DNA of 64,000 nucleotides from Bacilli bacterium (GTDB lineage: Bacteria; Bacillota_I; Bacilli_A; RF39; UBA660). Shown one piece after another: positions 43,222-51,172 of the stretch. The position numbers and the translations under genes were made by a program. The number at the start of each line of letters is the position of its first letter. The stretch's first letter is position 1. A model generated the notes under the pieces. The model ran no database searches. It was not told the origin of the DNA and worked only from the letters and a program-made list of their open reading frames with translations. The stretch lies in the NCBI GenBank assembly GCA_016283075.1, contig JAEEMF010000026.1:1-64000 (forward strand), in the 5' to 3' direction.

Positions 43222-44130
43222 GTGGTTGCACTTACAGTTGTACTTTGTATATTAGAAATACTTATACAAGGACATTATTTATATCAATTTAATAAAAAGA
43301 GAGATTTAAAAGCATGGAACTATTTTGAAGGTTTTAATGATTCAAGTTATTTAGTAGCAGTACTTTCTTCATGGCTTATAATGGGAAATGCATATAGTTT
43401 TAAAGGAGCATTTTATGTACTATCTACATTCCATTTCTTACAAAAGAATACATATGATTTAAAACCATTATATACAGGAACAATAATTTGTTTAATATTT
43501 GTTATTATTAACTCAGTTTTACTTGCTATGGGTCATAAAATAAGAAATAAGATAAAGAAGAATGCGGAGATTAGATTTAATCTAAGAGGTTTAGCAACCA
43601 GAACAATAGTATTTATAGGTGCAATACTATTTGTGCTAATATCTGCAAAAGTAGAATTTGCATCTTCTAGTAAATATGATAGAGAAGAATTAATTAATAA
43701 CTTAACTAAAGTATATGGTAATGGTAACTTTAGAATACTAGATATTAATAAAGTATATCAAGACTATGGTTTTGTCGGATATAACTATACTATTAAAACA
43801 AGTTATATGAATAAGAAATTCTTTGTTATGTCATATGAAAATATGCCAAAACATTTTTATAGAGATAATTTCTTACTAGTATATGCTTCTAATAAATATA
43901 ATTTAAAATATAAGTTAAGTTATAATATCTTTACTGGAGTAGTAACAGAAGACTTCTCTAATTTAATAAATAGATATAATAAATTAACACCTTATGAATA
44001 TGATAAAGATGATTATGAATTAACATTCCCATATTTAATAAATAATCCTGATTCTAATGCTATTACAATAGGATTAGATGAATATTTAAAGAACTATGAA
44101 ACATCTTTAAAAAATGGTACATATGAATAA
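43222..44130 (+). CDS. Unknown membrane protein with a large outside domain
   Basis: A 302-aa protein with an N-terminal helix (~1-18), a second hydrophobic stretch (~44-60), a third (~90-110) and a fourth (~128-147), followed by a ~150-residue hydrophilic domain rich in Tyr, Asn, Lys and Asp. Nothing in it points to a known family. Start is GTG 43222 after GGAGGGA; the ATG two bases earlier is out of frame. It is single, between two hairpin terminators. Confidence 0.6.
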   Translation: MVALTVVLCILEILIQGHYLYQFNKKRDLKAWNYFEGFNDSSYLVAVLSSWLIMGNAYSFKGAFYVLSTFHFLQKNTYDLKPLYTGTIICLIFVIINSVLLAMGHKIRNKIKKNAEIRFNLRGLATRTIVFIGAILFVLISAKVEFASSSKYDREELINNLTKVYGNGNFRILDINKVYQDYGFVGYNYTIKTSYMNKKFFVMSYENMPKHFYRDNFLLVYASNKYNLKYKLSYNIFTGVVTEDFSNLINRYNKLTPYEYDKDDYELTFPYLINNPDSNAITIGLDEYLKNYETSLKNGTYE

Positions 44131-44160
44131 AATAGCATCAATTTGCTATTTTATTTTTTT
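44126..44160 (+). terminator. Intrinsic terminator
   Basis: 12-bp stem AATAAAATAGCA (44126-44137) / TGCTATTTTATT (44144-44155) with T run; the stop codon is in the stem. Confidence 0.85.
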
Positions 44161-44171
44161 ATGTTATAATA

Positions 44172-44188
44172 TCACCCCTGTGGGGTGA
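44172..44188 (+). promoter_or_regulatory. Hairpin burying the ribosome site of the 44194 gene
   Basis: TCACCCC (44172-44178) / GGGGTGA (44182-44188) with loop TGT. The 3' arm is the GGGGTGA ribosome site of ATG 44194, so translation could be limited unless the stem is opened. A TATAAT lies at 44165-44170, so the hairpin would be at or just past the transcript start. Confidence 0.55.
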
Positions 44189-44193
44189 AATAT

Positions 44194-44751
44194 ATGGAAA
44201 AGATTTTAGGAAAAGATTTTTACAATGAAGAAATAAAAGAATACATGATTGTTAAACCAATTAATAATTCAGCATCTTTAACTTTATTTGTTATTTTAAC
44301 AGATTTACAAGGAAGAGGATATGCTGTATCAATAAATGAATTTGATAGAAAACAAGTTAGACCTATTAATGATATGCATCATTTTCAAATAGTAAAAGGT
44401 AATGATAATAAACCTCTTTATTTAAATGATGAATTAGCTACTAAAATAGAAGAAGATTTTAGAATTAAAATGGAATCAGGAATGTACAATAAATATGTAT
44501 ATTCTAATGTAGCAGATTTACTTCCAAGAGTAGCACGTAAACTAGGAGGACTTAATTATGATGATAAGTTCTACGAAGAATTAGGTAAAACTTTAGATAT
44601 AAGAGAGTTAAGATATCTATCTGATATATTATCAGAAGGATGTGCTAACTGTGATAATACTGAATGTGAAAGAAGAAAAGGATCTTGCACAAACTGGACT
44701 AATTATAAAGTAATTGGTGAATATAAATATAATAATAGAAAAGCTTGGTAA
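44194..44751 (+). CDS. Unknown protein, tandem paralogue A
   Basis: A 185-aa soluble protein, paralogous to the next gene: both start with a short V/I-L-G segment followed by E-x-I-K-E-Y-M-L/I, then G-R-G/R-K-G-Y-A-V-S, V-R/K-P-I-N/K-D-M and, later, M-E-S-G-M-Y-N-K-Y / M-R-S-G-E-Y-H-K-Y. Near its C terminus it has the Cys cluster E-G-C-A-N-C-D-N-T-E-C-E-R-R-K-G-S-C, able to bind a metal, which the second copy lacks. Start is ATG 44194, not GTG 44185, which is within the ribosome site. No family known to me. Confidence 0.62.
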   Translation: MEKILGKDFYNEEIKEYMIVKPINNSASLTLFVILTDLQGRGYAVSINEFDRKQVRPINDMHHFQIVKGNDNKPLYLNDELATKIEEDFRIKMESGMYNKYVYSNVADLLPRVARKLGGLNYDDKFYEELGKTLDIRELRYLSDILSEGCANCDNTECERRKGSCTNWTNYKVIGEYKYNNRKAW

Positions 44752-44772
44752 TATAATTACCAAGCCTTTTTA
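44743..44772 (+). terminator. Intrinsic terminator after paralogue A
   Basis: Stem GCTTGGTAAT (44743-44752) / ATTACCAAGC (44756-44765) with T tail. Confidence 0.87.
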
Positions 44773-44826
44773 TTAATTTGCTTATTTTTAATACTTTGTT
44801 ATAATACTTATTCGTGAGGTGATACT

Positions 44827-45384
44827 ATGAGTAATGTTCTTGGTATAGATATGAACGGTGAAAGAATAAAAGAATATATGCTTCTTGAATATACAAATAA
44901 AAAAGATAGAGATTATGGTTTATTATTATCACTAGCAGATGATAATAGAAAAGGATACGCAGTATCTTTACCAAATTCTAAAAAAATGGTAGTTAAACCT
45001 ATTAAAGATATGGAAGATTACTGTATAGTAAATATTAAACCTGGAGTTCCTGCTATGCTTCCATTTGATACTTGTTTTGAAGAAAAAAGAAAGTTTATTA
45101 ATGGAATGAGAAGCGGAGAGTATCATAAATATATTAAAACTGATTTAGGTAGATTAGGTGGTCATCTAGATTTTCTCACACATAATTTTTCTAAATCCTT
45201 TCTAAGCATTAGAGAAGAAAAACTTTCTCAGTTATTTAGAATAGTTGGAGAAAAAATAGATCCACTAGAATTTGAATATATTAAAAAAGAATATGAATTA
45301 GATGAAAATAAAGAAGATGACATCTATAAAAAAGTAGGACAATATAAGTACTATAGTCAGTGCCATAGAAAACCTGGTAAATAA
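44827..45384 (+). CDS. Unknown protein, tandem paralogue B
   Basis: A 185-aa soluble protein of the same length as its upstream paralogue and with the same N-terminal motifs, E-R-I-K-E-Y-M-L, D-N-R-K-G-Y-A-V-S-L and V-K-P-I-K-D-M-E-D. The C-terminal half diverges and lacks the Cys cluster except one late C-H. It has its own short promoter region (TATAAT-like at 44800-44806) and GAGGTGAT before ATG. Separate terminators on each copy suggest independent control after duplication. No function recognised. Confidence 0.62.
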   Translation: MSNVLGIDMNGERIKEYMLLEYTNKKDRDYGLLLSLADDNRKGYAVSLPNSKKMVVKPIKDMEDYCIVNIKPGVPAMLPFDTCFEEKRKFINGMRSGEYHKYIKTDLGRLGGHLDFLTHNFSKSFLSIREEKLSQLFRIVGEKIDPLEFEYIKKEYELDENKEDDIYKKVGQYKYYSQCHRKPGK

Positions 45385-45395
45385 ACCAGGTTTTT
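45369..45395 (+). terminator. Intrinsic terminator after paralogue B
   Basis: Stem AAAACCTGGT (45369-45378) / ACCAGGTTTT (45385-45394). Confidence 0.85.
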
Positions 45396-45470
45396 CTATT
45401 GACATTATATATAAACTAGCGTAAACTGGTGGGTATGATAATAATACCCCGTAGGGTATAGGGAGGTTAT

Positions 45471-47405
45471 ATGGAGGAAGAATTATCTAATTTAAATTAC
45501 ACCTTAGATAAGTTTGATGAAGTTATAGAAGATTCTAATCTAAAGATTGGTAACTTACCTAATCTTTATCCTAAAGATTATGATTCTTTGATGGAAGAAA
45601 AGTATAGACTTTTAAATATGATAGACAAAGTAAATAACTCTAAAAAGAGTCCTTACTTTGCCAGAATAGACTTCCAGTCTAATCTAGGAAAAGAAAAGTG
45701 TTATATCGGTAAAGTAGGAGTACAAGACTTTGATAATAATATTGTTACAGTAGACTGGAGAGCTCCTATAGCAAGTCTTTATTATGACTCTAATATAGGA
45801 GATGCATCTTATACTTCTCCAGATGGAGAAGTAAATGGCTCTCTTACATTAAAAAGACAGTATGTTATAGAAGACTCTAACTTAATTAGTTTTAATGATG
45901 TAGATACAGTATCTAATGATGAACTACTTAAACCATATTTAAATGCTTCAGCAGATAATAGACTTAAGAATATAGTATCTACTATTCAAAGTGAACAGAA
46001 TAAAATAATAAGAAAACCACTAGGACAAAATATGGTTATCCAAGGAGTAGCAGGATCTGGTAAAACTACCGTAGCGCTTCATAGAATAGCATACCTAGTA
46101 TACAATAATAGAAACTTATTTAAACCTAGTGATTATATGGTAATAGGGCCTAATAAATTCTTTGTAGATTATATATCTAGTATTCTTCCAGACTTAGATG
46201 TAGATGGAGTACTAGAATATACTTTAGAAGAAGTATTTGAAAGGTATACAAATGAACATTTTAAAATAAGTAATAACTTAGATAAAATAACTTTAAAAGA
46301 TGATACTTCATCTTTTAAAGTATCTTTCAAAATGAAAGAGGTAATAGATTCTTACTTTAATAAAATAGATATTTTAGAAAATAGTGATTTTACTATTAAA
46401 GGTATTAAAATACTTTCTAAAAATACTATTAAAGATATCTTTAATAGTATTAATAAAAACCAGTATATTAGTATTAAATCTAAAATAGATAGATTAATAC
46501 TTCTAATACTAAAACATATTGATTCTAATAAAGAACAAATAGTAACATCTTTAATAAATAAAGGAGTACCTAGTGATACAATTACTTCTTTTAAAGAAGA
46601 ATGTGAATACTATTTAAGAAGATATTTTACGGTACTAAATAATAAAATAAAGAATATCTACATAGATATTCTTAAATCCTTAAACTTTAGTACTAGTAAA
46701 ATATCAGAAGGTATTCTTGATATAGAAGATATACCATCTCTTATATACATAAAATATCTATTTGATGGAGATAATATCTATAACAATATTAAACATATTG
46801 TTATAGATGAAGCACAGGACTACGGAGAGTTTACTTTCTATACTTTAAAGAAAATATTTCCAAATAGTTCATTTAGTATATATGGAGATTTAGCCCAGTC
46901 CTTATATTCTTATAGAAGTATTGATACGTGGGAACCTTTGAAAGAAATATTTAATAATCTAGAAATAGATTATTTAAATAAAAGTTATCGTACTACTATA
47001 GAAATAATGAATGAAGCAAATACTATAAATGAAAAACTTAACCTTCCTATAGCAATACCTGTTATAAGACATGGAGATAAAGTCTTATATAAAGAGGGTA
47101 ATATAAAAGAAGTACTAGATACTTTAAAAGATAAATATAATACAGTCGCAATAATAACAAAAGATTCATTTAAAGCTGGTGAAGTTTATAACAATCTAAA
47201 AGATAGTTATAAAGTAAACTTAATAACTAAAGATAATATATCTTATGATGGAGGAATACTAGTAGTACCAAGTTATCTATCTAAAGGATTAGAATTTGAT
47301 AGTGTAATACTAATAGATACCTTTGATAAAGATAGTAAACTAGATTTAAAACTAAAATATGTATCAATGACTAGAGCACTACATAAATTAGTAGTTATGG
47401 TATAA
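45471..47405 (+). CDS. HelD-type UvrD/Rep-like helicase (RNA polymerase recycling)
   Basis: A 644-aa superfamily 1 ATPase of the HelD branch. Before the motor lies the diagnostic V-D-W-R-A-P-I-A-S-L-Y-Y-D (residues ~95-107; HelD proteins have V-D-W-R-x-P-I). Walker A is G-V-A-G-S-G-K-T-T (192-200), Walker B I-V-I-D-E-A-Q-D-Y, motif III Y-G-D-L-A-Q-S, motif IV-like L-N-K-S-Y-R-T-T and motif VI V-S-M-T-R-A-L-H-K. HelD in Bacillus frees stalled RNA polymerase. The chain is shorter than the usual ~750 aa and its N-terminal coiled coil is reduced. GGGAGG precedes ATG. Confidence 0.88.
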   Translation: MEEELSNLNYTLDKFDEVIEDSNLKIGNLPNLYPKDYDSLMEEKYRLLNMIDKVNNSKKSPYFARIDFQSNLGKEKCYIGKVGVQDFDNNIVTVDWRAPIASLYYDSNIGDASYTSPDGEVNGSLTLKRQYVIEDSNLISFNDVDTVSNDELLKPYLNASADNRLKNIVSTIQSEQNKIIRKPLGQNMVIQGVAGSGKTTVALHRIAYLVYNNRNLFKPSDYMVIGPNKFFVDYISSILPDLDVDGVLEYTLEEVFERYTNEHFKISNNLDKITLKDDTSSFKVSFKMKEVIDSYFNKIDILENSDFTIKGIKILSKNTIKDIFNSINKNQYISIKSKIDRLILLILKHIDSNKEQIVTSLINKGVPSDTITSFKEECEYYLRRYFTVLNNKIKNIYIDILKSLNFSTSKISEGILDIEDIPSLIYIKYLFDGDNIYNNIKHIVIDEAQDYGEFTFYTLKKIFPNSSFSIYGDLAQSLYSYRSIDTWEPLKEIFNNLEIDYLNKSYRTTIEIMNEANTINEKLNLPIAIPVIRHGDKVLYKEGNIKEVLDTLKDKYNTVAIITKDSFKAGEVYNNLKDSYKVNLITKDNISYDGGILVVPSYLSKGLEFDSVILIDTFDKDSKLDLKLKYVSMTRALHKLVVMV

Positions 47406-47428
47406 TACTATTAGATAGGAGAGTACTT

Positions 47429-47935
47429 ATGGAATTTAATGAAGTAATTAAAAATAGATTTGCATGTCGTAAGTTTAGTGATAAACCTCTAGAAAAAGAA
47501 AAACTAGATATGATACTAGAAGCAGGAAGAATAGCTCCTACAGCAAAAAATAAACAACCATTTAAGGTTGTAGTAGTATCTACACCAAATGGTATAGCAT
47601 CTATAGATAAAGCTACTAGCTGTAGATATAATGCTCCAGTAGTATTAGTTGTATGTGGTAATAAAGATGAAGCTTTCTCTAATGAAGTAATGTCTACATA
47701 TGAAATGGATTCATCAATAGTCGCAACTCATATGATGCTTGAAGCAACTAATCTAGGAGTAAATAACATATGGATAGAACTATTTGATAAAGATATCATA
47801 TCTAAAGAATTTGATTTACCAAGTAACCTTATCCCAGTATGTCTACTTCCGGTAGGATATAAAACAGATGACTGCACACCAAGTCACTTACATACAGAAA
47901 GAAAACCACTAGAAGATATAGTTATTTATAAATAA
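47429..47935 (+). CDS. Nitroreductase-family FMN oxidoreductase
   Basis: A 168-aa small nitroreductase-family protein that probably uses FMN and NAD(P)H. Signatures are N-R-F-A-C-R-K-F-S-D-K-P-L (family R-R-S-x-R-x-F), G-R-I-A-P-T-A-K-N-K-Q-P-F, and the late L-L-P-V-G-Y-K. It lacks the extra inserts of the ~200-aa forms. It follows helD by 23 nt and precedes a GNAT gene by 3 nt, so the three are likely co-transcribed. Substrate is unknown. Confidence 0.88.
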   Translation: MEFNEVIKNRFACRKFSDKPLEKEKLDMILEAGRIAPTAKNKQPFKVVVVSTPNGIASIDKATSCRYNAPVVLVVCGNKDEAFSNEVMSTYEMDSSIVATHMMLEATNLGVNNIWIELFDKDIISKEFDLPSNLIPVCLLPVGYKTDDCTPSHLHTERKPLEDIVIYK

Positions 47936-47938
47936 GAT

Positions 47939-48421
47939 ATGAATAAAGAACTATTAAAACTATTACCAATAGAAACAAAAAGACTAGTAATAAAAAAGAC
48001 TACATTAGATGATGTAGAATTATTACTAAAACTAGATAAACAGGAAGAAACCCAAAAGAATTTAGGCGGTATAAAAAATAAAACAAAAGAAGAAAGAATA
48101 TCTTTTCTAAAAAAGAAGGAACATTCTTTAACAGTATATTTAAAAGATAATACTAGAATAGGATTTATAGATTTTAAGATAGAGAATAGTATTGCAACAT
48201 TATCTTATATTTTTGATTATGATTATACTAATAAAGGCTACTGTTCAGAAGCATGTAGAGTACTAATTGATATTTCAAACAAATTGAACATATCTAAGAT
48301 AGTAGCAGATGTAGTAGAGGATAATAATCCATCTAGAAGAGTGCTTGAAAAACTTGGATTCTTATTTGTGAAAAGTAAAGATGAAGATCAATTATTTTTA
48401 GAATTTGAAAAGAGGTTATAA
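47939..48421 (+). CDS. GNAT-family N-acetyltransferase
   Basis: A 160-aa GNAT acetyltransferase of the RimJ/RimL-like type: I-E-T-K-R-L-V-I-K-K-T-T-L-D-D at the start, Y-D-Y-T-N-K-G-Y-C-S-E-A (acetyl-CoA binding loop region, residues ~100-111), and N-P-S-R-R-V-L-E-K-L-G-F near the end. Acceptor substrate unknown. The ATG lies 3 nt after the nitroreductase stop. Confidence 0.85.
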   Translation: MNKELLKLLPIETKRLVIKKTTLDDVELLLKLDKQEETQKNLGGIKNKTKEERISFLKKKEHSLTVYLKDNTRIGFIDFKIENSIATLSYIFDYDYTNKGYCSEACRVLIDISNKLNISKIVADVVEDNNPSRRVLEKLGFLFVKSKDEDQLFLEFEKRL

Positions 48422-48432
48422 TACCTCTTTTT
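48408..48432 (+). terminator. Intrinsic terminator after the GNAT gene
   Basis: Stem AAAGAGGT (48409-48416) / ACCTCTTT (48423-48430) plus T's; stop codon in the loop. Confidence 0.83.
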
Positions 48433-48446
48433 AAGTTAAAAAATAT

Positions 48447-48470
48447 GCTCTCTTTGGTAAAGAAGAGGGC
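48447..48470 (+). promoter_or_regulatory. Imperfect hairpin upstream of the HEPN-like gene
   Basis: GCTCTCTT (48447-48454) / AAGAGGGC (48463-48470), one G-T pair, 8-nt loop, just before a TATAAT at 48481-48486. Position fits an operator or part of the promoter. Confidence 0.4.
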
Positions 48471-48504
48471 AAACATATGATATAATATAAGTACTGGTGA
48501 TGGT

Positions 48505-49464
48505 ATGCTTGTTGATGAATTTAAAAACAATATTAGCCTTTTGAAAGAAGAATATATTAAAAGCAGATTTAGGATTGAGGCTTTATATTTTTTGATTACA
48601 AATTACTATATCGAGGAAACTGGAGGAAGTGAAGTTCTGGTTAGATTTGATGACATTAGTGTTATAGAGAATTATTTATATAAACAGAAAGAGTTTATTT
48701 ATTTTGTTTTTCAGTTTTTGAGTAATATAAGTAAATCTATTCCTACGTCTGAAAGTTTATTCCAAATTAAAGAAGGGATGTCATTTCCGCCTTTGAATGA
48801 TGTTTTTCCTTATTATTTTGATAGCCTAATTATACAATTTTCTTCAATTATTGAACTGAATCAAAAAAATCAATTAGAGCATTATTTAAATAACGGTAAT
48901 TCTTTTCATTTTTATCCTGATAGGAATCAATTTGGGCTATGGTGGGAAATATACATGTTAAGAAATAGAATGGTTCATTTTACAGAAAGTAGATATTCAG
49001 AACAATCTAAAATTTGTTCTTGTTATGAAACGTTCAGTTCTAAGTGTAATATGATTAAAATTGATAATCATAATCACATTTTTTTTGCTAGTACTTTAAT
49101 TGACATATATAAAAGTGAATACATTAAATCGAAGATTGAAGAAGCAATTTTGTCCAAAGAGAGAATTAATCCATTTGATTTATTATTCCCATTAAAGTCT
49201 CCGAAGGGTTACGGTAAAAATCAACCTATAGTATTGCATTTAAGCGATGATATTTATTTTGATTATGCGTCTTCTGGAGTACGTTTATTAAATGAAATTA
49301 ATACTTTTTTGAATAAAATAAATAATATTCTTTTTGCTCATATATATAGCCGATTGAAAAATAAAAAAAATATAACTAATGTTAATATAGTTTTATATAT
49401 TGATGGCGAAAAATTGACTATGAAGGTAGATGAATTATTTACTAATTGGAGAGAAAAGAAATAA
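48505..49464 (+). CDS. Unknown protein with an RN-x3-H (HEPN-like) motif
   Basis: A 319-aa soluble protein, mostly helical in its first half. The middle holds W-W-E-I-Y-M-L-R-N-R-M-V-H-F-T (residues ~149-163), which has the R-N-x-x-x-H form of the HEPN RNase active site within a helix. The C-terminal half looks mixed (V-L-H-L-S-D-D-I-Y-F-D-Y). Codons differ from neighbours: TTG, CGT, CCG and TCG are more common. A TATAAT and GGTGATGG precede ATG 48505. HEPN proteins act as toxins or defence RNases, but no partner toxin/antitoxin gene adjoins it. The HEPN reading rests on one motif. Confidence 0.55.
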   Translation: MLVDEFKNNISLLKEEYIKSRFRIEALYFLITNYYIEETGGSEVLVRFDDISVIENYLYKQKEFIYFVFQFLSNISKSIPTSESLFQIKEGMSFPPLNDVFPYYFDSLIIQFSSIIELNQKNQLEHYLNNGNSFHFYPDRNQFGLWWEIYMLRNRMVHFTESRYSEQSKICSCYETFSSKCNMIKIDNHNHIFFASTLIDIYKSEYIKSKIEEAILSKERINPFDLLFPLKSPKGYGKNQPIVLHLSDDIYFDYASSGVRLLNEINTFLNKINNILFAHIYSRLKNKKNITNVNIVLYIDGEKLTMKVDELFTNWREKK

Positions 49465-49601
49465 AGAATAAATATCTATAACAGCTAACCCTTCTCTGAA
49501 GAGAGTAAAAGATTGCTCTATTTTTAATTGCTTTTTGATATATAAAGGTTTGTTGGATTTAAATGCTATTATTAGGGAACATTTTAGGTACAAATATATT
49601 T

Positions 49602-49640
49602 AAACAGGATACATATTGTTATGTATCCTGTTTTATTTTT
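49602..49640. terminator. 14-bp terminator between convergent genes
   Basis: AAACAGGATACATA (49602-49615) / TATGTATCCTGTTT (49620-49633) with T-rich tail on the plus strand. The 136 nt before it hold no gene. Confidence 0.85.
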
Positions 49641-50598
49641 TCCCAAACTTTATTCCATATAAGGTATATGAACTAAACTGGTTATTAAATGTTATATCTA
49701 TTTGATTGTTATTAGTAGGGATGATAACCCATGATTTTGCTACTCCGCATGAACCACCTGCATTGTTACCTATATCACCTGATAGATAGTAATTAGCATT
49801 TGTTATAGATGATATATTTAGGTATTCATGTAATGTGCTATAGTATCCGGTAGGAGTTCTACTAATATATGCGGTTAATATATAGAAACTATAATCACTT
49901 TCAGGAGAGAAGGATGTTTGATTTGCATTTCCTTCTTTTTTAATAAGTGTCTCTTCTTTTGGTTTTAAATAGTTATTATTATGTGATTTGATATAGGAAA
50001 GTGCTTCTGAAACATTATTAACGTTCCAAGATGAATCTAGTGGAGTATATCCTAAGTCTTCACTTACTGGAGTATAAGTTTCACTTCCTAGTGATACTCC
50101 GTATACTCCTATACCATCTAGATCTCCAACTACTTTAATGGTGATAGGATCATCTGTTTTAGGAATAATAATATATGATCTCCCTGCTCCAGAAGAACCA
50201 TTACTACTATTATTAGATGAAGTTCCTACCTCATAATAATCAAATGTATCATTTATATATGATTCATCTATTGCTGTTCTTTCTAGGTTCATAGATTCAT
50301 ATCCTGTACCACCACTAAAACGAAGTATTGTTGCTATATAAAAGTCATAATTACTACTAGGAGTAAATGTTACTGAACTAATACTATATGGATATTGAGA
50401 AGGCCCTATATTGTTTACCGATGTTATATTTCCTACTTTATATTTAAACATATCATAATCTAATATATAGTCTAATGCATTAGTTATAGAATCACTATTA
50501 GTATAACTATAATTAGTACTAGAATAAGAGAATGCATACACAATATCATTTATCAATAATATTGAAATTATTGTTAAAAAAAATAATTTCTTTTTCAT
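49633..50598 (-). CDS. Exported protein with two repeated beta domains
   Basis: A 321-aa secreted protein with a signal peptide (K-K-K start, hydrophobic ~5-18, V-Y-A-F-S-Y). Two similar segments flank a centre: residues ~77-175 (S-S-N-Y-D-F-Y-I-A-T ... S-G-A-G-R-S-Y-I-I-I-P ... V-Y-G-V-S-L-G) and ~225-320 (E-S-D-Y-S-F-Y-I-L-T ... G-G-S-C-G-V-A-K-S-W-V-I-I-P ... L-Y-G-I-K-F-G). Between them lies L-G-Y-T-P-L-D-S-S-W-N-V-N-N-V-S-E-A-L, the module shared with the exported protein at 5150. ATG at 50598 follows GGGAGG; the GTG at 50604 is within the spacer. Confidence 0.72.
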   Translation of the reverse strand: MKKKLFFLTIISILLINDIVYAFSYSSTNYSYTNSDSITNALDYILDYDMFKYKVGNITSVNNIGPSQYPYSISSVTFTPSSNYDFYIATILRFSGGTGYESMNLERTAIDESYINDTFDYYEVGTSSNNSSNGSSGAGRSYIIIPKTDDPITIKVVGDLDGIGVYGVSLGSETYTPVSEDLGYTPLDSSWNVNNVSEALSYIKSHNNNYLKPKEETLIKKEGNANQTSFSPESDYSFYILTAYISRTPTGYYSTLHEYLNISSITNANYYLSGDIGNNAGGSCGVAKSWVIIPTNNNQIDITFNNQFSSYTLYGIKFGKK

Positions 50599-50627
50599 AT
50601 ACACCTCCCATTATTCTATCTTTAATT

Positions 50628-50641
50628 ATATATATATATAT
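50628..50641. repeat. (AT)7 tract in the promoter region of the exported protein
   Basis: Fourteen bases of AT alternation 30 nt upstream of the minus-strand start. The adjoining sequence, TATATAATTAAAG on the minus strand, is also found at the promoter of the TasA-like gene at 34485. Confidence 0.6.
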
Positions 50642-50703
50642 TAAGTCAAGGAATGTATAACTTTTAATATAACTGGAAAATGAGAATAATCTACAATTAT
50701 ATA

Positions 50704-50735
50704 TTGACATATATTAACCTATATGTTAATATATG
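50704..50735 (+). promoter_or_regulatory. Promoter with embedded palindromic operator of the toxin-antitoxin pair
   Basis: TTGACA (50704-50709), 17 nt, TAATAT (50727-50732). The palindrome CATATATTAAC (50708-50718), 6 nt, GTTAATATATG (50725-50735) spans the spacer and the -10. A repressor bound there would block polymerase, as expected for autoregulation by an HTH antitoxin. Confidence 0.8.
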
Positions 50736-50834
50736 TATGAAAAGAGGTACTAAAGGACATTAGGTGGATAAAAAGGAAAAACGAAAAAGGGATAGAGGAA
50801 GGAGAATATTTAGAAGAAAGGAGGAAATAGTTTT

Positions 50835-51161
50835 ATGATTATTTCTGAGACATCTGGGTATAAGAATAGCTTTGGAAAAATAAAGAAGAATTATGAAGCT
50901 AGGGGAAAATTGAATAATGTGCTAAATCATATTGAAAATGTTAATAATTATAATGATTTAAAGAATCATCCTATGTCATACATATATGGATTTGAGGAAT
51001 TAAAAGATGATTTAGCAGGCTTTTGTAGATTTTCCATTGATAAGAACGGTAGAAACGGAAAATTGAGACTCATTTTCTCGTATTCTAATGACACTATCCA
51101 TTTGGAATACATATCTGATGAACATTATACCGATTTTAAAAGATATAAGAGGAAAGTATGA
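50835..51161 (+). CDS. HigB/RelE-type toxin-like protein
   Basis: A 108-aa basic protein. The C-terminal half (G-K-L-R-L-I-F-S-Y-S-N-D-T-I-H-L-E-Y-I-S-D-E-H-Y) follows the last strands of HigB/RelE-family mRNA endoribonucleases, which are followed by an Y-x-x-H/Y helix, here Y-T-D-F-K-R-Y-K-R. The order toxin then HTH gene, with the stop overlapping the next open frame, is the HigBA arrangement. GGAGGAAATAG precedes the ATG. Family is inferred from context as much as from sequence. Confidence 0.72.
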   Translation: MIISETSGYKNSFGKIKKNYEARGKLNNVLNHIENVNNYNDLKNHPMSYIYGFEELKDDLAGFCRFSIDKNGRNGKLRLIFSYSNDTIHLEYISDEHYTDFKRYKRKV

Positions 51162-51172
51162 AGGTGATTTAT

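Noticed and set aside
45444..45459. ATACCC-CGTA-GGGTAT hairpin ahead of the HelD-type gene as a ribosome-site lock
   Set aside because: The GGGAGG site lies outside the stem, so it does not sequester it; a 6-bp stem here may be chance.
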